A stretch of 64,000 nt of DNA from Shewanella kaireitica (GTDB lineage: Bacteria; Pseudomonadota; Gammaproteobacteria; Enterobacterales; Shewanellaceae). Below are positions 53,546 to 63,361 of the stretch, piece by piece (position 1 is the stretch's first letter; every line of letters begins with the position of its first letter). The notes below the pieces were generated by a model that was given only the letters and a program-made list of their open reading frames with translations, was not told where the DNA came from and did not search any database. The stretch lies in assembly GCF_023284045.1 (NCBI RefSeq), contig NZ_JAKIKQ010000001.1, forward strand, positions 372,001-436,000, in the 5' to 3' direction. Position numbers and translations under genes: made by a program.

Positions 53546-54325
53546 GTGTTAAAAAATCGCAGTTATCGCCGTGTTGGCCCCGATTATCGCTTTGATGAGC
53601 AGGTGAGTTTTGTGGACATCAAGCAGGTATTTGGCCTTGGGCATATACGTTTGGGCAAATGGGTTGAAAATGATGAGCGTGACAAGGCGGCGAACCTTAT
53701 TTTTGACTCTTTGGCAGACTTGGCTTTTATCTTAAAGCTTCCGCCAAAAGCACTGGGTTTGCGTGAAACGTTAAATTTAGCGTTCGGTAGCGGAGGGCAA
53801 AAAGGTGTGCAGGCTCATTATGCACCCGATAGGCGAGAGCTTGCTTTGGCCAAGAATGCAGGGGCTGGAGCGCTTGCTCATGAGTTTTGGCATGCATTTG
53901 ATCATTATATTGCCGCTAAGTCATTTTATACTGCCCCACAGGGGATCTCTTTTGCCAGTCATAGCTGGATTGCAGATGTTAAACCCAGAGTTCATCCTCT
54001 TAATCAGCGTTTAGAGCGAGTCTTTGAAGTTAGTATGCTCAGCGACAATGGTGAAGATGGACATGAGTATGTTAGCCGGGCGATTGCATTAGATAAACAA
54101 TATGGCACGCAGTATTTTTCTAAGCCAACCGAGTTAATGGCACGGGCGTTTGAATCTTGTATTGAATCCTACGAGGAGATTAGCAATCCATACTTGGTGG
54201 ATGAAACACTTAAATCATCACTTTTCGATGCTGGTGGTTACCCGAGCATTGAGCATCGACAACAAATCTATAGCGCTTTAATTGAGTATTTTGAACCTTT
54301 AGGCTGGGCGTTGGCAAAGGAGTGA
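53546..54325 (+). CDS. CLCA_X family protein with HExxH site
   Basis: 259 residues from GTG 53546. LAHEFWHAFDHYIA holds His112, Glu113 and His116, a zincin HExxH motif, and LMARAFESCIESY follows about 100 residues later, where a third ligand Glu could come from (as in gluzincins). It matches what is annotated as CLCA_X in Shewanella, after a remote resemblance to the CLCA metalloprotease domain. No signal peptide, so probably cytosolic. Function unknown; a peptidase role is inference from the motif. Confidence 0.78.
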   Translation: MLKNRSYRRVGPDYRFDEQVSFVDIKQVFGLGHIRLGKWVENDERDKAANLIFDSLADLAFILKLPPKALGLRETLNLAFGSGGQKGVQAHYAPDRRELALAKNAGAGALAHEFWHAFDHYIAAKSFYTAPQGISFASHSWIADVKPRVHPLNQRLERVFEVSMLSDNGEDGHEYVSRAIALDKQYGTQYFSKPTELMARAFESCIESYEEISNPYLVDETLKSSLFDAGGYPSIEHRQQIYSALIEYFEPLGWALAKE

Positions 54326-54377
54326 AGTTGAGGTGTTGGGGATGCTAAAGGCCATTCCAGCCTTTAGCGAAGCAGCT

Positions 54378-54722
54378 TTAGAAGGTAACTGAATAATAAT
54401 TGTCGTCGAGCTTATTCATTGCTATTGCTTGATTTAGCTCTACGTCAGTTGTGTAGTTAGCAATTTTTTTTGCTACTTTGTTAGCACCTTGAGCCAAGGC
54501 AAAGTCATGGAATGTTTGGCCATTACAAACTAACTTTGGAAAAATCAGCTTTTTGTTTATACGGTATGCTTTTAGCGTGCGATTGAACTGAATCAGGTTA
54601 TTTTTGGTTGCGGCTTTGCAGACTGCGATAAGGCTTTTTTCCATTGTGGGGCTGATGGCAGCAGATGCACCAAATGTAAATATTGATAAGCCTAACCCTA
54701 TAATTGCGATTCCCTTCTTCAT
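54378..54722 (-). CDS. DUF3718 exported protein
   Basis: 114 residues. Signal peptide GIAIIGLGLSIFTFGASA, cleavage about residue 21. The mature domain has two conserved cysteines (LIAVCKAATKNN, KLVCNGQTFHDFA) and is mainly helical, the DUF3718 pattern, common in Shewanella and relatives. Periplasmic, function unknown. Upstream GGAGCAAAGT fits as ribosome site. Confidence 0.78.
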   Translation of the reverse strand: MKKGIAIIGLGLSIFTFGASAAISPTMEKSLIAVCKAATKNNLIQFNRTLKAYRINKKLIFPKLVCNGQTFHDFALAQGANKVAKKIANYTTDVELNQAIAMNKLDDNYYSVTF

Positions 54723-54892
54723 ACTTTGCTCCTAATACTAACGTCAGTTAATGAGGCAAACTAAATGCTGTTTGCAATATCGGAATTAAAACCGATATCA
54801 AAAGGGCAGGCTGTACGCCAATAGTATTAACTTGTATTTAGGTGAGTATATTTCAGTTAGTTCGCTATTGAGTGTGACTTTTGATTGAACAT

Positions 54893-54918
54893 AAAAAAGC
54901 CCGCAGTCAGCGGGCTTT
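54893..54918 (-). terminator. Terminator of pyrC
   Basis: On the minus strand AAAGCCCGC and GCGGGCTTT pair around TGACT, then the T run TTTTTT. It begins 19 bp past the pyrC stop. Confidence 0.92.
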
Positions 54919-54937
54919 CACTTTAATGCTTTGGAAG

Positions 54938-55975
54938 TTAGTCTGTTTTTACTTTCCAGTTAACCTCTTCTCCCGCGAAGAATGGCACTATCGGGTTACC
55001 GTTTGGCAAAATGATCTCTGATGGCACCGTCCAAGTCTCTTTTACTAGTGTCACTGAGCCCGTATTGCGCGGTAAACCATAGAAATCAGGGCCATGAGTA
55101 CTGGCAAAGCCTTCTAGTTTATCTAGCGCGCCTAAATCATCAAAAACTTGCGCATATAGCTCTAACGCACTCCATGCACTGTAGCAGCCAGCGCAGCCAC
55201 AGGCAGATTCCTTACGGTGCTTTTCGTGCGGCGCAGAATCAGTACCTAAGAAGAACTTGCTTGAGCCAGTAGCAACGGCTGCACGTAGCGCTTCTTGATG
55301 AGTGCTGCGCTTAAGCACGGGTAGGCAGAAATTGTGCGGACGCACACCGCCAACAAGCAGGTCATTTCGGTTTAGCAATAGGTGTTGTGGGGTAATCGTT
55401 GCTGCGACATTATCAGCCGCTGACATCACAAAGTCTGCCGCATCTTTAGTGGTGATATGTTCAAACACCACTTTGAGACCAGGGAATGCATTAACAATAC
55501 GGGCAAGGTATCGCTCGATAAAGAGTGCTTCACGATCAAAAATATCGATGTGTGACTCGGTCACTTCACCGTGAACGAGAAGCAGTAAACCGTGCTTTTC
55601 CATGGCTTCAAAAATAGGAAACAGTGCATCAAGTGCTTTTACCGCAGCATCTGAATTGGTCGTCGCACCTGCAGGGTAAAGCTTCGCGGCAACAACGCCG
55701 GCAGCTTTAGCATCAATGATGTCTTGCTCAGTGGTGTTGTTGGTTAGAAAAATAGTCATTAATGGTTCGAAAGTAGAACCTGCTGGACGAGCAGCTAAAA
55801 TACGCTCACGGTATGCACTTGCGAGCTTGGCATCTGTCACCGGAGGTAAAAGGTTTGGCATTACGATAGCGCGATTAAATAATCTTGCGGTTGCAGGTAC
55901 GGTCTCTTGCAACATATCTCCATCACGGAAATGAAGATGCCAATCGTCAGGTGTAATTATAGTTAGCTGCGTCAT
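54938..55975 (-). CDS. pyrC: Dihydroorotase (class II)
   Basis: 345 residues, as in E. coli Pyr[14 protein letters not shown] (zinc His pair), [10 protein letters not shown] (the lysine carboxylated to bridge the two zincs), [19 protein letters not shown] and [14 protein letters not shown] are all intact. It cyclises carbamoyl-aspartate to dihydroorotate in pyrimidine synthesis. Single-gene unit with its own terminator. Confidence 0.96.
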   Translation of the reverse strand: MTQLTIITPDDWHLHFRDGDMLQETVPATARLFNRAIVMPNLLPPVTDAKLASAYRERILAARPAGSTFEPLMTIFLTNNTTEQDIIDAKAAGVVAAKLYPAGATTNSDAAVKALDALFPIFEAMEKHGLLLLVHGEVTESHIDIFDREALFIERYLARIVNAFPGLKVVFEHITTKDAADFVMSAADNVAATITPQHLLLNRNDLLVGGVRPHNFCLPVLKRSTHQEALRAAVATGSSKFFLGTDSAPHEKHRKESACGCAGCYSAWSALELYAQVFDDLGALDKLEGFASTHGPDFYGLPRNTGSVTLVKETWTVPSEIILPNGNPIVPFFAGEEVNWKVKTD

Positions 55976-56250
55976 GTAGGGTTCCTAAGCGTTTACGACA
56001 AAGTATTAGGGAGCTTTATTATCTATTTTTTCGAGCGCTATTATGCCTGAAATCGTATTTGCTTGATAGGTTCTGCGGTAGATAAGCATTAGTCTATTGC
56101 CCTCTAACCAAGTAAGCTGCAGCACTTTAAAATGCTATCAGCTACCATAACGGTATTAACACTTTGCTGTATTGTGTTTTACTAGCCGCTAGAATAGTAA
56201 AAACGATCAGCAAGATAGCCAGATTAAATAACTTTCAGGATGGATAAAGT

Positions 56251-56781
56251 ATGAGTAAACAAAAGGGATTTACGTTGATTGAGCTGGTTGTAGTTATCAT
56301 TATACTGGGCATTCTCGCTATTGTGGCTGCGCCAAAATTTATCAGCTTATCCCGTGATGCTAAGATTAGCGCGTTAGAGGGTATTGGTGCTGCTATGACC
56401 TTTGCTGCTGATGAAACTTATTTAAAAGCACAAATCGAAGGCGCTGCAGAACAAGCAAGGAGTTCTGCGAGTAACCCTCCTTTCGTTGAGATCCCCGCTG
56501 GTATCTTTGAGCTCAAATATGGTTACCCTGAAGCTTGGCCTGAGAGCGGCTTAGGGATCCTTGATATGGTTGATATTGACGACTCTATTGTGGTTTGCTT
56601 CGGTAGTGGGTGTGATAGTGCAAGTAACTCTAGTCGAGTACAGATCGGATATAACCTCGTTCAAGGGGAGTCTTTGCCTAGTGATGATGAAGCCTGTTAC
56701 CTAAGGTACAGTGAGCCGGGTGGAACGGGCGGGAACTCTGAGACGCGGTACACTGTGACTTACTTAACCGATGGTTGCTAA
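56251..56781 (+). CDS. Type IV prepilin-like protein (MSHA/PilA type)
   Basis: 176 residues. Short leader MSKQKG then FTLIELVVVIIILGILAIVAAPKF; the cleavage G-F and Glu5 are canonical. The C-terminal region has two cysteine pairs (VVCFGSGC and EACY...DGC). It is of the MSHA-pilin group, but no pilus assembly genes are near, so it may be an orphan minor pilin served by a distant machine. AGGATGG is upstream. Confidence 0.86.
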   Translation: MSKQKGFTLIELVVVIIILGILAIVAAPKFISLSRDAKISALEGIGAAMTFAADETYLKAQIEGAAEQARSSASNPPFVEIPAGIFELKYGYPEAWPESGLGILDMVDIDDSIVVCFGSGCDSASNSSRVQIGYNLVQGESLPSDDEACYLRYSEPGGTGGNSETRYTVTYLTDGC

Positions 56782-56818
56782 GCCATTGCTGTTTAATGAA
56801 TAATGAGCTTCATCTTTT

Positions 56819-57505
56819 ATGCGTCTTGATAAGTTTCTATGTAAAAGTACCGAACTGACCCGCAGCGCTGCTACTCAGGTCATAGCGTTAGGGGATGTGA
56901 GCGTTAACGGCTGCATTGTTACAGAGGCGCGTTTTCAGGTGCATGAGAATAACAGCGTGCTCTGGAGAGGGGAGCGGTTAATTGCTCGGCCCTCGCGTTA
57001 TATTATGCTACACAAACCGCTCAATACTTTAAGCTCAAATGTTGATGGTGACTACCCAAGTTTATTCCATTGTATTGATATTGAACGCGCTGAAGATCTG
57101 CATATCGTAGGGCGCCTAGATGCTGACACCTCTGGGCTGGTCTTACTAACTGATGACGGTCGTTGGTCATTTGAGATCATCAGACCTGATAAGCAATGCC
57201 CTAAAACCTATAGAGTTATTCTACGCGACCCTATTGCTGCTGATGTGGCTGAAAAATTTAGTGTGGGCGTTCAGTTACAGAACGAATCTAAGCTGACTGC
57301 TCCAGCAATGCTTAAGCTGATTAATGAACGTGAGGTGCTGCTGACTATTACGGAAGGACGTTACCACCAAGTAAAGCGCATGTTTGCCGCAGTGGGCAAT
57401 CGCGTCAACGGATTACATCGAGAGCAAATTGGTGACTTACAGTTAGATGTAGCACTTGGAAATTGGCGTTTTCTTTCCCCACAAGAAGTCGCGGGTTTTC
57501 TTTGA
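56819..57505 (+). CDS. rsuA: 16S rRNA pseudouridine(516) synthase
   Basis: 228 residues: an S4 domain (MRLDKFLCKSTELTRSAATQVI), then the RsuA/RluB catalytic part with GRLDADTSGLVLLTDDG (the catalytic Asp) and TEGRYHQVKRMFAAVGNRV. Size and order fit RsuA, which modifies U516 of 16S rRNA during small-subunit assembly. It follows the prepilin gene by 37 bp but is functionally unrelated. Confidence 0.92.
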   Translation: MRLDKFLCKSTELTRSAATQVIALGDVSVNGCIVTEARFQVHENNSVLWRGERLIARPSRYIMLHKPLNTLSSNVDGDYPSLFHCIDIERAEDLHIVGRLDADTSGLVLLTDDGRWSFEIIRPDKQCPKTYRVILRDPIAADVAEKFSVGVQLQNESKLTAPAMLKLINEREVLLTITEGRYHQVKRMFAAVGNRVNGLHREQIGDLQLDVALGNWRFLSPQEVAGFL

Positions 57506-57532
57506 TAGTGCAAATATATTTTTGGTGACAAT

Positions 57533-57841
57533 TTGAAGCAACAGATTAAAACGCCGCTTTGGAAAGCTGTTTGGTTATGGGTTTTCCCCTTGCTGCTTAT
57601 TTACCAACTGCTTTGGGGGCTCGTATTTAACCTGCCGCTGGAGGGAGGAGATTACGCTTTTTACTCGCAGCTAATTCTGATTAAATTAATCATCGAATTG
57701 CTGGCTTATTTTTTCCTGCCTCTGTACTTCTATCGAGCGACAGCGACTCGCGGTCGTTATAGTCATCATCTTACTGCGCTATTTTTTGCTATTCTATTTG
57801 GTATAACTTTGGAGGCTATTCTAGTGCGCTTTATTTTATAA
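57533..57841 (+). CDS. Small membrane protein, three-span
   Basis: 102 residues from TTG 57533 with TTGGTGA just upstream. Hydrophobic segments AVWLWVFPLLLIYQLLWGLVF, LILIKLIIELLAYFFLPLYFY and LTALFFAILFGITLEAILVRFIL. It starts 28 bp after rsuA and is probably cotranscribed. No family is recognised. Confidence 0.65.
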   Translation: MKQQIKTPLWKAVWLWVFPLLLIYQLLWGLVFNLPLEGGDYAFYSQLILIKLIIELLAYFFLPLYFYRATATRGRYSHHLTALFFAILFGITLEAILVRFIL

Positions 57842-57926
57842 AGGATATAAGCGTTTATAAAATAAAGCACTTTACTATTGATTGCCAAGCGGCTTCCAAG
57901 ATACTGACTTTGATTGCTGTTAAGGG

Positions 57927-60104
57927 TCACTCTACCCAATGTAATACGTCACGGATAATCGACCAGCGCGGTTTCTTCTCAACGGCACCTTGCCCGAGCA
58001 TCCAATAGTTATAGATCTGATCTTGGTGGCCATCGACTTTGCGAAGTCGCTGCCAATTGTTGACATAATTGAGTAAGGATTGATTTGATTGCGCTACAGC
58101 ATAAGCCACTGGGTAACGAGATTTTCCTTCAAGTAGCGCAATGCCATAACCGGGGAAGAATAATGTCCAAGCTGAACCTGCCTGGGCGCTAATCACTACC
58201 GCATCATATTTGTTTTTTTTCTGCCTAAAAAAGTCTTTATAACCATCAATTTTGACGAATTTTACATTGGGTGCTTGTAATCGCGCGTCTTCGACTGCAT
58301 CACTGTGCTCTACATACGCTATGGTTACCGGCCCCATATCGAGAATTTTAGCGTTGCTTTTAAAAGTATTAACCAGGTGATCTTTAGTCGCAATGGCTAG
58401 GTTCAACTCTAGCACTGGATCGGCATAACTTAGTGCATCCATCTGTTCGATATCCATGGCTAAACCAGACATGGCAATATCGAAGAAACCGGCATCCAAG
58501 GCTTGCGCGAGTTTATTTTTTCTAAACGGAATAAACTCAACTTTTACATCGAGATCTTCAGCTAACTTGGTTGCCATCGCGGTATCAAAACCAACCAAAC
58601 GGCCTGCATTATTGTAGTAACTAAAGGGAACATTACTTGGTATGTAGCCAACTCTTAATATACCTCGACTACGGATCTGTTTTATTCCTGCTATGGGTGT
58701 GTTCGGGGTTGTGCCAATAATTGGGAATTGTTTGCTGACCTTAGTCGGAACCTTATCTGCCACCTGCATATTAGCAATCACACCGCTGGTCGTTTCAGGG
58801 CTGTGAATAAAGAGTCCCATACCCACGCGACATACTACGAGTGTAAGCACTAAGCTGACTCCGATCCCAAGCCCCATTTTTATCAATTGTGGTGCTCGTA
58901 TCTTAAGGCTTTTCTCAAATAATGCTGCGGTGAGTAGCGTGAGAACAAATAGATTCATCACAGCGGCAATAGAGTTGAATTTACCAGTGATGAAACCAGA
59001 CATGACAAATAACTGGAACAGATCTGAGGGGAGATGGACCAAATCTAGCATAAAGGGTATGGCGACATATACGCTGCCAAATAAGGATAAAAGTCCGCTA
59101 ATAGAGAGTGACGGAATGCTACTGACGTCAACGGGGGTGCCATTGAACCAGCCTGCAAACAGTACAAATAGGATGACAGTCAGCTTACCTATGTTGGGGA
59201 AGGTAAAGGCGATAGGTACTAAAATTTCTATTAAAGTCGCACCATCTTCACTTAAGTTTTCATGCTCACGCATGACTTGCTTGCACTCTTCTACGATAAC
59301 AGGGATCACAATGAAAATGTTACCAGTAGCAAATGCAGTAACTAAGCTCGCTTTTGAGATCCGCAGTGCTTGGGCAAAAGTGATAGGTGTTAATGAGGCG
59401 ACAATCCAAGGTAAAACCCAGAAAGTGAGTAGCAAACACAACACAAAGTAGCTGATTAAATACACCTGCATACTGGCAAATTCGTCGACTCCCATTGTCC
59501 CTGCAGCAGACGCCGACATTGCAAAAATACCGATAGGCAAGATTTTCACTAAGCCGCGAGTGATGCGAGAGAAGATCTCGGAGCAGGTGTGCATAAAGGT
59601 TAAGATTTGCTGTTTGTTCTCTCCCTGCATGCCGATAAGAGCAAGCCCCATGGCGATACTAAAAACCACCATAGCAGGGACGTAACCATCGGCCATAGAC
59701 TCGAAAGGATTTGAGGGAATATAGAGTTTAAAATAGTCTATTGGTGTAACGGGTTCGATACTGCTAGTGCTAAAGAAAGACGCAGACTCAACTACAGGAA
59801 AAGAGAGTGGCATCAGGGCTACAGTCAATAAACCTAAACCCCAAAGTAGTAGCATGATGATACCCGCTCGGCTAAAAATAAGCTTAGCGGTATTTTTTTG
59901 CAGCTTGCCTATACCACCTACTAGAGATACGACAATATAGGGCAAAACGGTCATCTGCATCAGTAGAATGACACTGGTTCCTATGGTACCCATCCAGCCC
60001 ACGGATTCACCGAAGAACAGACCTACCGCAAAACCAACAAACATGGCCACTAACATCTGGGTTGAGCTGGTCATAGAAAGTACTTTTTTTAGCACAGGTT
60101 CCAT
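57927..60104 (-). CDS. Dicarboxylate/amino acid:cation symporter fused to a periplasmic solute-binding domain
   Basis: 725 residues. Residues about 1-430 are a GltP/GltPh-type elevator transporter with 8 or so helices and two re-entrant regions (ASLVTAFATGNIFIVIPVIVEE, PIAFTFPNIGKLTVILF). The classical NMDGT and serine-rich motifs are missing, so substrate or coupling differs from the glutamate carriers. Residues about 475-725 are an SBP_bac_3 domain (SRGILRVGYIPSNVPFSYYNN, GRLVGFDTAMATKLAEDLDVK, AMSGLAMDIEQMDALSYADP), of the ABC amino-acid receptor type, tethered in the periplasm. No signal peptide is needed. A rare receptor-carrier fusion. Confidence 0.9.
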   Translation of the reverse strand: MEPVLKKVLSMTSSTQMLVAMFVGFAVGLFFGESVGWMGTIGTSVILLMQMTVLPYIVVSLVGGIGKLQKNTAKLIFSRAGIIMLLLWGLGLLTVALMPLSFPVVESASFFSTSSIEPVTPIDYFKLYIPSNPFESMADGYVPAMVVFSIAMGLALIGMQGENKQQILTFMHTCSEIFSRITRGLVKILPIGIFAMSASAAGTMGVDEFASMQVYLISYFVLCLLLTFWVLPWIVASLTPITFAQALRISKASLVTAFATGNIFIVIPVIVEECKQVMREHENLSEDGATLIEILVPIAFTFPNIGKLTVILFVLFAGWFNGTPVDVSSIPSLSISGLLSLFGSVYVAIPFMLDLVHLPSDLFQLFVMSGFITGKFNSIAAVMNLFVLTLLTAALFEKSLKIRAPQLIKMGLGIGVSLVLTLVVCRVGMGLFIHSPETTSGVIANMQVADKVPTKVSKQFPIIGTTPNTPIAGIKQIRSRGILRVGYIPSNVPFSYYNNAGRLVGFDTAMATKLAEDLDVKVEFIPFRKNKLAQALDAGFFDIAMSGLAMDIEQMDALSYADPVLELNLAIATKDHLVNTFKSNAKILDMGPVTIAYVEHSDAVEDARLQAPNVKFVKIDGYKDFFRQKKNKYDAVVISAQAGSAWTLFFPGYGIALLEGKSRYPVAYAVAQSNQSLLNYVNNWQRLRKVDGHQDQIYNYWMLGQGAVEKKPRWSIIRDVLHWVE

Positions 60105-60644
60105 CCATTATTATTTTTAATTGATCTAATTTTTTTGAACATAGAGTGCTGCATGTTAAACGTCACTAGTCGCGACAGAGAACGTTAATTCTGGAATTAT
60201 TTTTAACGCTAATAAAGCTATCGTCAAATTAGCAATAGTGCTTACTGATATGCGTTGTCAGGCGTTAATTATAGATATAGAACGATTTAACTTTAAAGTA
60301 AATATTTTAAACTTTTACCAATAGCCTTAACAAACTGATTTGCTCACCGCTTAACTTTCATTATCGACTAGAGTGAGCTGTTTATTGTTCTGTTTTAGAA
60401 TATTGACTATATGAATTTTGAAAGATGTTCCCGCTTATTAAGATTAGCTTTTCTATTGGTGTAGTTAACAACTTTGGCTTAATAACGATGGCCTGTAGCG
60501 GGCGCAGCTGTTAGACAACTCGCAAGTTTGCTAATAGTTGCTAGGCTTTAAACGTAATTATGTTGGCATCTCTTGAACTCAGAATTCCCCTTTATCTCAT
60601 TTAATGATCTTGATGCTGACTCACTCACTGTAAGGATGATAGGA
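60105..60644. other. Gene-free AT-rich gap
   Basis: About 540 bp between two divergent genes. Several short frames exist but none with a ribosome site and plausible composition. It should hold both promoters. Nothing else is recognised. Confidence 0.5.
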
Positions 60645-61415
60645 ATGAAAAATATTCTATTAAAGATAATTGTTGGTAGTTGGTTGCTGACGATGGGCTT
60701 GAGTAACGTGGCTTTAGCAGCTCACCATAAACCAAATTCGTTAGCTGACGTATGGGTTATGGTACCTAACCAAGGCCAACAAGCTGCATTTGAAAAAGCA
60801 TTTGTTAAACATATCCAGTTTCGAGCCAGCAAGGGCGATCCGCGAGCATGGAAAGTTTATCGCCCAGCGATTGGCACGGGAATGGATAGGTATATCATTC
60901 GTTACTGTTGTACCAAATGGAACGACGTAGATGGCTACCAGAAATGGCAAGCAGATAACAAAATTCTTGATGATTGGTACGCGAATGTGGCGCAGTATAT
61001 TAATCATTACGAGCACTTTTACAGCCGTATTGATATGAAAAATAGCCACTGGCCCAAAGATAGTGAAGGCTTCAAATATTTTGCCGTGACAAACTATCAA
61101 GCGAAAATGGGCAAAGCTAAATCAATCGCTGACGGAAAGAAGCTGCTTAGTGACAACGCTAAAGCGATGAAGTGGCCTTATTTATGGTCATGGGGCAATG
61201 CTATTGGTGGCGAAGGGGGGCTATCTCTTGTCATCCCTTATAAAAATTATGCTGAGATGACTCCACCGGATAAATCATTTTCAGAGGCATTAGCGACCCA
61301 TATGGGGGATGAAGCGAAAGCGGGGGCAGCGTTAAAAGCTTGGTCTGAGAATTTTCACTCGACGACCTACACGGTTTATCGATTAGTTGATGAGTTATCG
61401 ATGAAAGACAAATAG
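60645..61415 (+). CDS. Exported protein of unknown function
   Basis: 256 residues from ATG 60645, chosen because AAGGA lies eight bases upstream and the signal peptide then starts cleanly (KNILLKIIVGSWLLTMGLSNVALA). The frame opens at 60573 without support. The mature chain is rich in Trp, Tyr and Lys and contains two parts that each resemble a dimeric alpha/beta-barrel unit (VWVMVPNQGQQAAFEKAFVKH and YFAVTNYQAKMGKAKSIADGK), a guess only. RYCCTKW has adjacent cysteines. Terminator at 61440. Confidence 0.78.
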   Translation: MKNILLKIIVGSWLLTMGLSNVALAAHHKPNSLADVWVMVPNQGQQAAFEKAFVKHIQFRASKGDPRAWKVYRPAIGTGMDRYIIRYCCTKWNDVDGYQKWQADNKILDDWYANVAQYINHYEHFYSRIDMKNSHWPKDSEGFKYFAVTNYQAKMGKAKSIADGKKLLSDNAKAMKWPYLWSWGNAIGGEGGLSLVIPYKNYAEMTPPDKSFSEALATHMGDEAKAGAALKAWSENFHSTTYTVYRLVDELSMKDK

Positions 61416-61439
61416 TGTTAATTTAAGAAGCACTTAATA

Positions 61440-61457
61440 AAGCCGCTTTTGCGGCTT
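61440..61457. terminator. Hairpin between the exported-protein gene and a LysR gene
   Basis: AAGCCGC-TTTT-GCGGCTT lies between convergent stops at 61415 and 61472. It has modest T and A tracts on both sides. Confidence 0.75.
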
Positions 61458-61471
61458 CATTCTTTTACAAC

Positions 61472-62368
61472 CTATGCTAACCGCTCAGCAGCCAGATCGA
61501 TAAATGCTCTTACCTTGGGTGATAGGTGCTTGCGGCTAGGGTAGATCACGAATACATCAACAGTCGTTGTTGGAAAGTCTTCAAACAGCACTTGGAGCTG
61601 GTTGCCTTGTAAAGCTTCTTGCATATAGAACAGTGGCAACCTTGCCACGCCATGTCCCTCCAAAATCATAGCAAGCTGCATATGACCATTATTGCAAAGG
61701 ACTTTAGGGCGTACATCAACAGAGAAAGGCTTACCATCCTTGTCGACATAATCCCAACGGCTGGGGGATTTAAGGTTGGAATAACAGATCCCATTATGAG
61801 TCTCTAGCTCTCGTGGGTGATAAGGTTTTCCGTGACGTGAAATATACGCTTTTGAGGCTACGGTGAAAGCGCCGCAGCTGTATAGTTTTCGGCAGATTAG
61901 ACTAGACTCATCCAGCTGTGAGGATGCTCTTATAGCCAAATCATAGCCATCGGCAATCACATCAGTGCGATTATCACTTAAGTCTAACTCTAGGCTGACA
62001 TTAGGGTAAAGCTGCAGGTATTCAGAGATAATCGCTTTGAGATGAGCTTGGGCAAAACCGATGGGACAACTAAGTTTTAGCACACCTTTTGGACTTACTT
62101 CGTGCTGTGTTATCAAGCCTACCGCTAGTTCAGCATCGCTGATTAGTTGCAGGCATTGTTGGTAATAGGCGTCACCTTCAGGGGTCAAGCCAATTGAGCG
62201 CGTGGTGCGATTGAGTAATCTAACACCAAGCCGAGCTTCTAGCTTATTGACCTCTTTACTCACATATGAGGTTGAGTGACCTAATGCATCCGCTGCAGCT
62301 GAAAAACCGCCGCTCTTAACCACTTGGGCAAATATCACCACACCGTCAAAAAGTTTATTCATAGTCAT
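61472..62368 (-). CDS. LysR-family regulator
   Basis: 298 residues. N-terminal winged helix VIFAQVVKSGGFSAAADALGHSTSYVSKEVNKLEARLGVRLLNRTTRSIGLTPEGDAYY, then the substrate domain of the CrgA-like branch (ISDAELAVGLITQHEVSPKGVLKLSCPIGFAQ). Divergent from the flavin-reductase gene at 62542 across 173 bp, so it probably controls that gene and itself. The effector is unknown. Confidence 0.92.
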   Translation of the reverse strand: MTMNKLFDGVVIFAQVVKSGGFSAAADALGHSTSYVSKEVNKLEARLGVRLLNRTTRSIGLTPEGDAYYQQCLQLISDAELAVGLITQHEVSPKGVLKLSCPIGFAQAHLKAIISEYLQLYPNVSLELDLSDNRTDVIADGYDLAIRASSQLDESSLICRKLYSCGAFTVASKAYISRHGKPYHPRELETHNGICYSNLKSPSRWDYVDKDGKPFSVDVRPKVLCNNGHMQLAMILEGHGVARLPLFYMQEALQGNQLQVLFEDFPTTTVDVFVIYPSRKHLSPKVRAFIDLAAERLA

Positions 62369-62541
62369 ATGGAAACAGTCATTATCAATTTAGGTTATTA
62401 ATTACTTCTGGATTGTAATATACACTGCTCCCTATCGAGTTGTCGCTCAAAACTTAAGCTTAGTCTGATAGTTACGCTGACAATTTAACGCTTTTACGCT
62501 GCAGGGTTAACTGCAGACACAACGGAATAAAGGATCAGAAT

Positions 62542-63066
62542 ATGAAACTATTAGCATTTGCAGCCAGCAGCAGTAGTAAGTCAATCAATAAACAGTTAGC
62601 CATTTACGCGGCTTCACTGGTAGAGGGCGCTGAAGTTGAAATCTTAGACATAAACGATTATGAGATGCCTATTTTTAGCCAAGATAGGGAGGAGTTGTTA
62701 GGTCAGCCTGAGCTCGCCCAGCAGTTTTTTTCCAAGTTAGGCGAAGCTGATGGGATTATCATCTCCTTTGCTGAACATAACGGCTCATACACCGCGGCTT
62801 ATAAGAATTTGTTTGACTGGACCTCACGCATCGATATGAAAGTTTTCCAAAATAAACCTATGGTGCTGCTTGCTACATCTCCAGGCCCTGGTGGCGCAGC
62901 ATCTGTATTGGCCGCAGCCTCGGGTTCAGCCCCATATTTTGCTGCAGACGTAAAAGGGAGCCTATCAATTCCTAGCTTTTTCGATAATTTCGATATGGAG
63001 CAGCAAACCCTTAGAAACCCAGAATTAAAAGCCTCTCTTATTGCAGCGCTGGCAGGACTGCAGTAA
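62542..63066 (+). CDS. NAD(P)H-dependent FMN reductase family protein
   Basis: 174 residues, flavodoxin-like. The FMN loop LAFAASSSSKSINKQLA at the start, SFAEHNGSYTAAYKNLFDW and LLATSPGPGGAASVL are the NADPH-dependent FMN reductase/ azo- or quinone-reductase motifs. Cytosolic, probably dimeric. Divergent from the LysR gene, which suggests induction by a quinone or nitro-type compound (inference). AAAGGATCAG precedes the ATG. Confidence 0.9.
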   Translation: MKLLAFAASSSSKSINKQLAIYAASLVEGAEVEILDINDYEMPIFSQDREELLGQPELAQQFFSKLGEADGIIISFAEHNGSYTAAYKNLFDWTSRIDMKVFQNKPMVLLATSPGPGGAASVLAAASGSAPYFAADVKGSLSIPSFFDNFDMEQQTLRNPELKASLIAALAGLQ

Positions 63067-63093
63067 GCGCCTAAGGCGCCTTACATCTTGATA

Positions 63094-63122
63094 AATAGTC
63101 TGGCTTTGATAGCCAGGCTATT
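63094..63122 (+). terminator. Stem-loop after the flavin-reductase gene
   Basis: AATAGTCTGGCT and AGCCAGGCTATT pair (one G-U) around TTGAT. The T tract is short. A smaller palindrome, GCGCC-TAAG-GCGC, lies immediately before, at the stop codon. Confidence 0.65.
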
Positions 63123-63361
63123 TGGCTGTAGCTACGATTATCCTTTCGTGATGTTTTATGGCGGTGAATCATTCTCCCCGCTCATTGTTATTTTTGTTGG
63201 TCGTATTGTGACCGATTACGCAGTATTGCTTTTGTTCCAATGCTAAAAGTTATCCTTGTATTTCATGTTTCTAGCCCAACTAACTTTGTAATCTTGGTTG
63301 CTGGTAACATTTCAATTGGGTTTATTCACCCAGAAAAGGCGCTAGCACAAGGACAAGACTA

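Noticed and set aside
58930-59451. 173-codon frame opposite the GltP-type transporter gene
   Set aside because: Antisense shadow of a membrane-protein gene; no start signal and no domain.
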